Assembly (NCBI RefSeq): GCF_900115395.1
Contig: NZ_FOWE01000005.1
Span: 351,817-415,816 of the forward strand
Length of the DNA stretch: 64,000 nucleotides
From: Geodermatophilus obscurus
GTDB lineage: Bacteria > Actinomycetota > Actinomycetes > Mycobacteriales > Geodermatophilaceae
Direction: 5' to 3'
Below, piece after piece: positions 60,103-64,000 of the stretch; position 1 is the stretch's first letter; the number at the start of each line of letters is the position of its first letter. The position numbers and the translations under genes were made by a program. The notes under the pieces are model-generated. The model was not told where the DNA came from. It made no database searches and saw only the letters and a list, made by a program, of their open reading frames with translations.

Positions 60103-61088
60103 CGGAGCTCCTCGGCGAGACGCAGCTGACGGACGTTGTAGGCGATGATCGGGATGACCAGCAGGAAGAGCAGCACCGCGAGCGCCGCACCCAGACCGAA
60201 GTTGAACTGCCGGAAGGCCTGCACGTAGAACTCGTTCGCCACGACGCTGGTGCTGAACTGGCCGCCGGTCATGGTGCGGACGATGTCGAAGACCTTCAGC
60301 GTGGTGATGGCGACCGTCGTCACGACGACGACCAGGGCCGGCCGGATGCTCGGCACGGTGACGTAGCGGAACATCTGCAGGCCGCCCACGCCGTCGAGCC
60401 GGGCGGCCTCGACGACGTCGTCGGGGATGGCCTTGATCGCCGCTGAGAGCACCGTCATGGCGAAGCCGGCCTGGATCCAGATCATGACCACGATCAGGTA
60501 GAAGCTGTTCGACGGCGCGTTGAGCAGGAACTGCTGCGGTTCGAACCCGAGGAGCACCAGCACCTGGTTGAGCAGGCCGATCTGGCGGACCCCGGGCTGG
60601 TCGGGGCGGTACTCGTAGACGAACTTCCAGATGACGCCGGCGCCCACCATCGAGATCGCCATCGGCAGGAACACCAGCGCCTTGGCCAGCTTCTCGAAGC
60701 GGGTGCGGTCGACGAGGTAGGCGTAGACCAGGCCGAGCCCCGTGGTCACCAGGGGGACCAGGACCACCCACAGGAGCGTGTTGAACAGGACGGTCTGGAA
60801 GTTGTCCTCGCTGAAGACCGTGACGTAGTTGTCCAGGCCGACGAACGACGAGCCGTCCCGGTTGTAGAACGACCCACGGACGGTCTCGAGGGCCGGGTAG
60901 ACGAGGCCGACCGCCAGCAGGAGCAGCGTCGGGCCGACGAAGCCGACCGCGACGATCCAGTTGGGGACCCGCTTGGGCCGGTCGACCGCGAACAGGATCG
61001 CGGCCATGACAGCCGCGAACAGGAGGATGGCGAACACCATCAGGGCGATCTTGTGCCCCGTGGTGGTCGCTTCCAGGAACCACTGCAC
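60099..61088 (-). CDS. Carbohydrate ABC transporter permease (MalF-type)
   Basis: This protein (329 residues) begins with two close hydrophobic helices (ALMVFAILLFAAVMAAILFAV and WIVAVGFVGPTLLLLAVGLVYP), then the SFYNRDGSSFVGLDNYVTVFSEDNF loop typical of MalF/AglF, and the EAA loop EAARLDGVGGLQMFRYVTVPSIRPALVVVV. GTG 61088 is used. It sits after two intercistronic hairpins that follow the binding-protein gene and may set its lower expression. Confidence 0.92.
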   Translation of the reverse strand: MQWFLEATTTGHKIALMVFAILLFAAVMAAILFAVDRPKRVPNWIVAVGFVGPTLLLLAVGLVYPALETVRGSFYNRDGSSFVGLDNYVTVFSEDNFQTVLFNTLLWVVLVPLVTTGLGLVYAYLVDRTRFEKLAKALVFLPMAISMVGAGVIWKFVYEYRPDQPGVRQIGLLNQVLVLLGFEPQQFLLNAPSNSFYLIVVMIWIQAGFAMTVLSAAIKAIPDDVVEAARLDGVGGLQMFRYVTVPSIRPALVVVVTTVAITTLKVFDIVRTMTGGQFSTSVVANEFYVQAFRQFNFGLGAALAVLLFLLVIPIIAYNVRQLRLAEELR

Positions 61089-61120
61089 CGCTGACGACCT
61101 CTCCTCGGCAACGGAACGCC

Positions 61121-61210
61121 GGGGGGACCACAGCGACGCTGCGGTCCCCCCGGCCTCCAGGGGGTGGTGGGACGGACGGGCCCGGTCAGCCAGGGGACCG
61201 ACCGGGCCCG
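61121..61210 (-). terminator. Two intercistronic hairpins between binding protein and permeases
   Basis: 61177-61187 pairs perfectly with 61200-61210 (11 bp), and 61121-61134 pairs with 61138-61151 (14 bp, one mismatch). They begin 5 bases past the binding-protein stop. Partial termination or mRNA protection would raise the binding protein over the permeases, as in many ABC operons. Confidence 0.65.
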
Positions 61211-61214
61211 GTGA

Positions 61215-62591
61215 TCAGGACGTCGGCCAGGCGCTCTCGACGTCGGTCAGGACCTGCTGGGTCTGCTTGTCGGTGGCGAGCCAGTTGGTCAGCTCGGTCC
61301 ACAGCGCACCGGCACCGATCTCACCGGGCATCAGGTCCGAACCGTCGAAGCGGAAGACCGCGTTCGGGTCCTGGAACTGCTCGGCGGCCAGCTGGTCGAT
61401 CGGCGAGGTGAGGTTCTCGACGTCCAGGCCTGTGTTGGCGCTGACCCAGCCCGGGCCGGAGACCTGGGCCTTGATGTTGGCCCACTCCGGCGAGGAGAGG
61501 TAGGTCTGGAAGGCCTGGGTGGCCGGCTCGTCGTTGAACGCCGCGGTGAACTCGCCACCGCCGAGGACCGGCGCGGTGTCGCCCTCGATGGGAGGCAGCG
61601 GGAAGGCGAAGATGTCGCCGTCCTCGGAGATGTCGGTGCCCTCCGGCCAGTTGGCCTGGTAGAAGGACGCCTGACGGTGCATGAAGCAGCTGCCGTCGAG
61701 GATGGGCAGGCCCGCGTCGGTGAACTCGGTGGTCGCGATCGACTGCACCTCGCCCAGGCCGCCGTTGACGTAGTCCGGGTTCTTGAGGATCCCGCCGACG
61801 GTGTCGAGTGCCTGGACGATCTGCGGGTCGTTGAACGGGATCTGGTGGGCGACCCACTGGTCGTAGACGTCGGGCCCGGCGGTCCGCAGGACGACGTCCT
61901 CCAGCCAGTCGGTGGCCGGCCAGCCGGTGGCGTCACCGGAGCCGATGCCCGCGCACCACGGCTTGGCGCCGGACTCCGCGATCTGGTCGGACAGCGCGAG
62001 CATCTCGTCCCACGTGGTCGGGATCTCGTAGCCGGCGTCGGCGAACGCGGACGGCGAGTACCAGACGAAGGACTTGGCGTTGGCGCCCAGCGGAGCGGCG
62101 TAGAACTCGCCGTTGACGGAGCCGTAGTTCTTCCAGCTCTCGTCCCAGTACTCGTCGACGTTCGCCTCGACCTGCTGCGGGGCCGGGACGACGGCGTTCG
62201 CGGCCACCAGGTTGGCGAGCAGACCCGGCTGCGGGATGTAGGCGATGTCCGGGGCGTTGCCGCTCTGGACGCGCACGACGAGCTGCGCCTCGAACTCGCG
62301 CGATCCCTCGTACTGCACCTCGACGCCCGTGCACTCCTCGAAGGGCACGTAGGAGTCGATGTGCGGCTGGTCCTCGGGGTCGACGATGGAGGTGTAGACG
62401 CTGACGGTCTCGCCCTCCAGGTCGCCGAACTCCTCGTAGGGAGCGCAGTCGAGCTCCAGGTCCGAGGCGTTCGTGGCTCCGGCGCCACCACCTCCGCTGG
62501 TCGCGCCGGCACCGCAGCCGGCCAGCACCAGCGCCACACCCAGGCCGCCGGCCAGCGCCGTGGAGCGCCGACCTCTCGCGCGCATGGTCAT
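61215..62591 (-). CDS. Extracellular carbohydrate-binding lipoprotein (AglE/ThuE-like)
   Basis: This 458-residue lipoprotein has an Arg-rich start, a hydrophobic segment and the lipobox VLAGC (Cys at about residue 26). The mature part has the family 1 binding-protein fold: VSVYTSIVDPEDQPHIDSYVPFEECTGVEVQYEG, APDIAYIPQPGLLANLV, YSPSAFADAGYEIPTTWDEMLAL, GSCFMHRQASFYQANWPEGTDI, GGGEFTAAFNDEPATQAFQTYLSSPEW. This resembles alpha-glucoside (AglE) binding proteins. The substrate is inferred. Highly expressed-type spacing: hairpins follow the gene. Confidence 0.88.
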   Translation of the reverse strand: MTMRARGRRSTALAGGLGVALVLAGCGAGATSGGGGAGATNASDLELDCAPYEEFGDLEGETVSVYTSIVDPEDQPHIDSYVPFEECTGVEVQYEGSREFEAQLVVRVQSGNAPDIAYIPQPGLLANLVAANAVVPAPQQVEANVDEYWDESWKNYGSVNGEFYAAPLGANAKSFVWYSPSAFADAGYEIPTTWDEMLALSDQIAESGAKPWCAGIGSGDATGWPATDWLEDVVLRTAGPDVYDQWVAHQIPFNDPQIVQALDTVGGILKNPDYVNGGLGEVQSIATTEFTDAGLPILDGSCFMHRQASFYQANWPEGTDISEDGDIFAFPLPPIEGDTAPVLGGGEFTAAFNDEPATQAFQTYLSSPEWANIKAQVSGPGWVSANTGLDVENLTSPIDQLAAEQFQDPNAVFRFDGSDLMPGEIGAGALWTELTNWLATDKQTQQVLTDVESAWPTS

Positions 62592-62701
62592 CGGTATCCC
62601 TTCGTTCGCTGCGGCGTCGTCGCCGCACGCCGTTATCGGAGACCGGTTCCGGAGGTGCCGGACCGGTCGCCACGTTCGCCCGGGGACGATAGGGGCGCGG
62701 A

Positions 62702-62762
62702 CAACCGGTTGCGTGCAACGGTGCTAAACCGTTATGCAACGGCGTGTTCACGGCGTGTTCAC
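62702..62762. promoter_or_regulatory. Operator-like repeats between the importer operons
   Basis: AACGGT-GCTAA-ACCGTT (62717-62733) is a perfect inverted repeat, CAACCGGTTG (62702-62711) a perfect palindrome, and GGCGTGTTCAC occurs twice in direct repeat (62741-62762). This 61-base cluster lies 111 bases before the binding-protein start and 166 before the divergent ATPase. A LacI-type regulator binding here is a reasonable guess; no regulator gene is in view. The remaining intergenic bases (62592-62701, 62763-62927) show no gene. Confidence 0.6.
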
Positions 62763-62927
62763 GCAGGGACCGCGGAGGCGACCGCCCCGGTGCCGGCAGG
62801 TCGTGGGTCGTGACCGGATCACGGTCCGATGACCCGGACGTGTGCCTCCGGCAGACCCTCCGTGCCCTCGCGGCCCTCCGCATGTCACAGTCCGCCTGAG
62901 CTCCTCGGCTCAGGAAGGACCCCTCTC

Positions 62928-64000
<1,073 letters not shown>

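Overview
The window is a very GC-rich, gene-dense actinobacterial chromosome segment. It has the gene order of the region that in Mycobacterium tuberculosis runs from pknL/Rv2175c to wag31: a kinase, its small winged-helix partner, a prenyl diphosphate synthase divergent from metF, DUF3040, mraZ, and the division and cell-wall (dcw) cluster ending in ftsZ-pgeF-yggS-sepF-yggT-wag31. The carotenoid gene set, the lack of mycobacterial mannan genes and several families of short intergenic palindromes fit the Geodermatophilaceae (Blastococcus, Geodermatophilus, Modestobacter). That placement is inferred from content, not measured.

Layout. 1-16.7 kb: 5' end of a Ser/Thr kinase; glyA behind a ZTP riboswitch; an Rv2175c-like protein; a translationally coupled crtE-crtI-crtB operon; metF; an exported LolA/RseB-like protein with an ABC exporter; a MmyB-like regulator facing a short-chain dehydrogenase; an ArsR-SRPBCC fusion with a DinB-like enzyme; a lipase; a CDP-alcohol phosphatidyltransferase; an adenosine kinase. 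16.7-22.1 kb: a minus-strand run (YbaK deacylase, GNAT, CrtO-like, CruF, CruG-like, flavin reductase) that should finish an acyclic or monocyclic glycosylated keto-carotenoid from the crtEIB product. 22.2-34.3 kb: an SOS-box operon DUF6504-HEPN-dnaE2, a VOC protein, a methyltransferase and phosphodiesterase pair, a three-gene operon of a Gly/Ala/Asp-repeat peptide, a JmjC cupin oxygenase and a Suc_Fer-like protein, then SOS-box dinB and DUF3040. 34.5-39.4 kb: moxR-DUF58-transglutaminase on the minus strand. 39.6-59.1 kb: the dcw cluster, from a MraZ operator to wag31 and a 29-bp-stem terminator. murD is missing between mraY and ftsW. 59.2-64 kb: a carbohydrate ABC importer (binding protein and two permeases) divergent from its ATPase, which runs off the window.

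Most operon junctions are NTGA overlaps, where the start of one gene shares bases with the stop of the previous one. Several promoters look leaderless, with a -10 box 6-9 bases before the start codon. The most unusual points are the repeat-peptide/JmjC/Suc_Fer operon with an apparent CTG start, the missing murD, the ZTP riboswitch on glyA, and four families of short palindromic or tandem repeats in gene junctions. I see no rRNA, tRNA, insertion sequence, prophage or CRISPR array.
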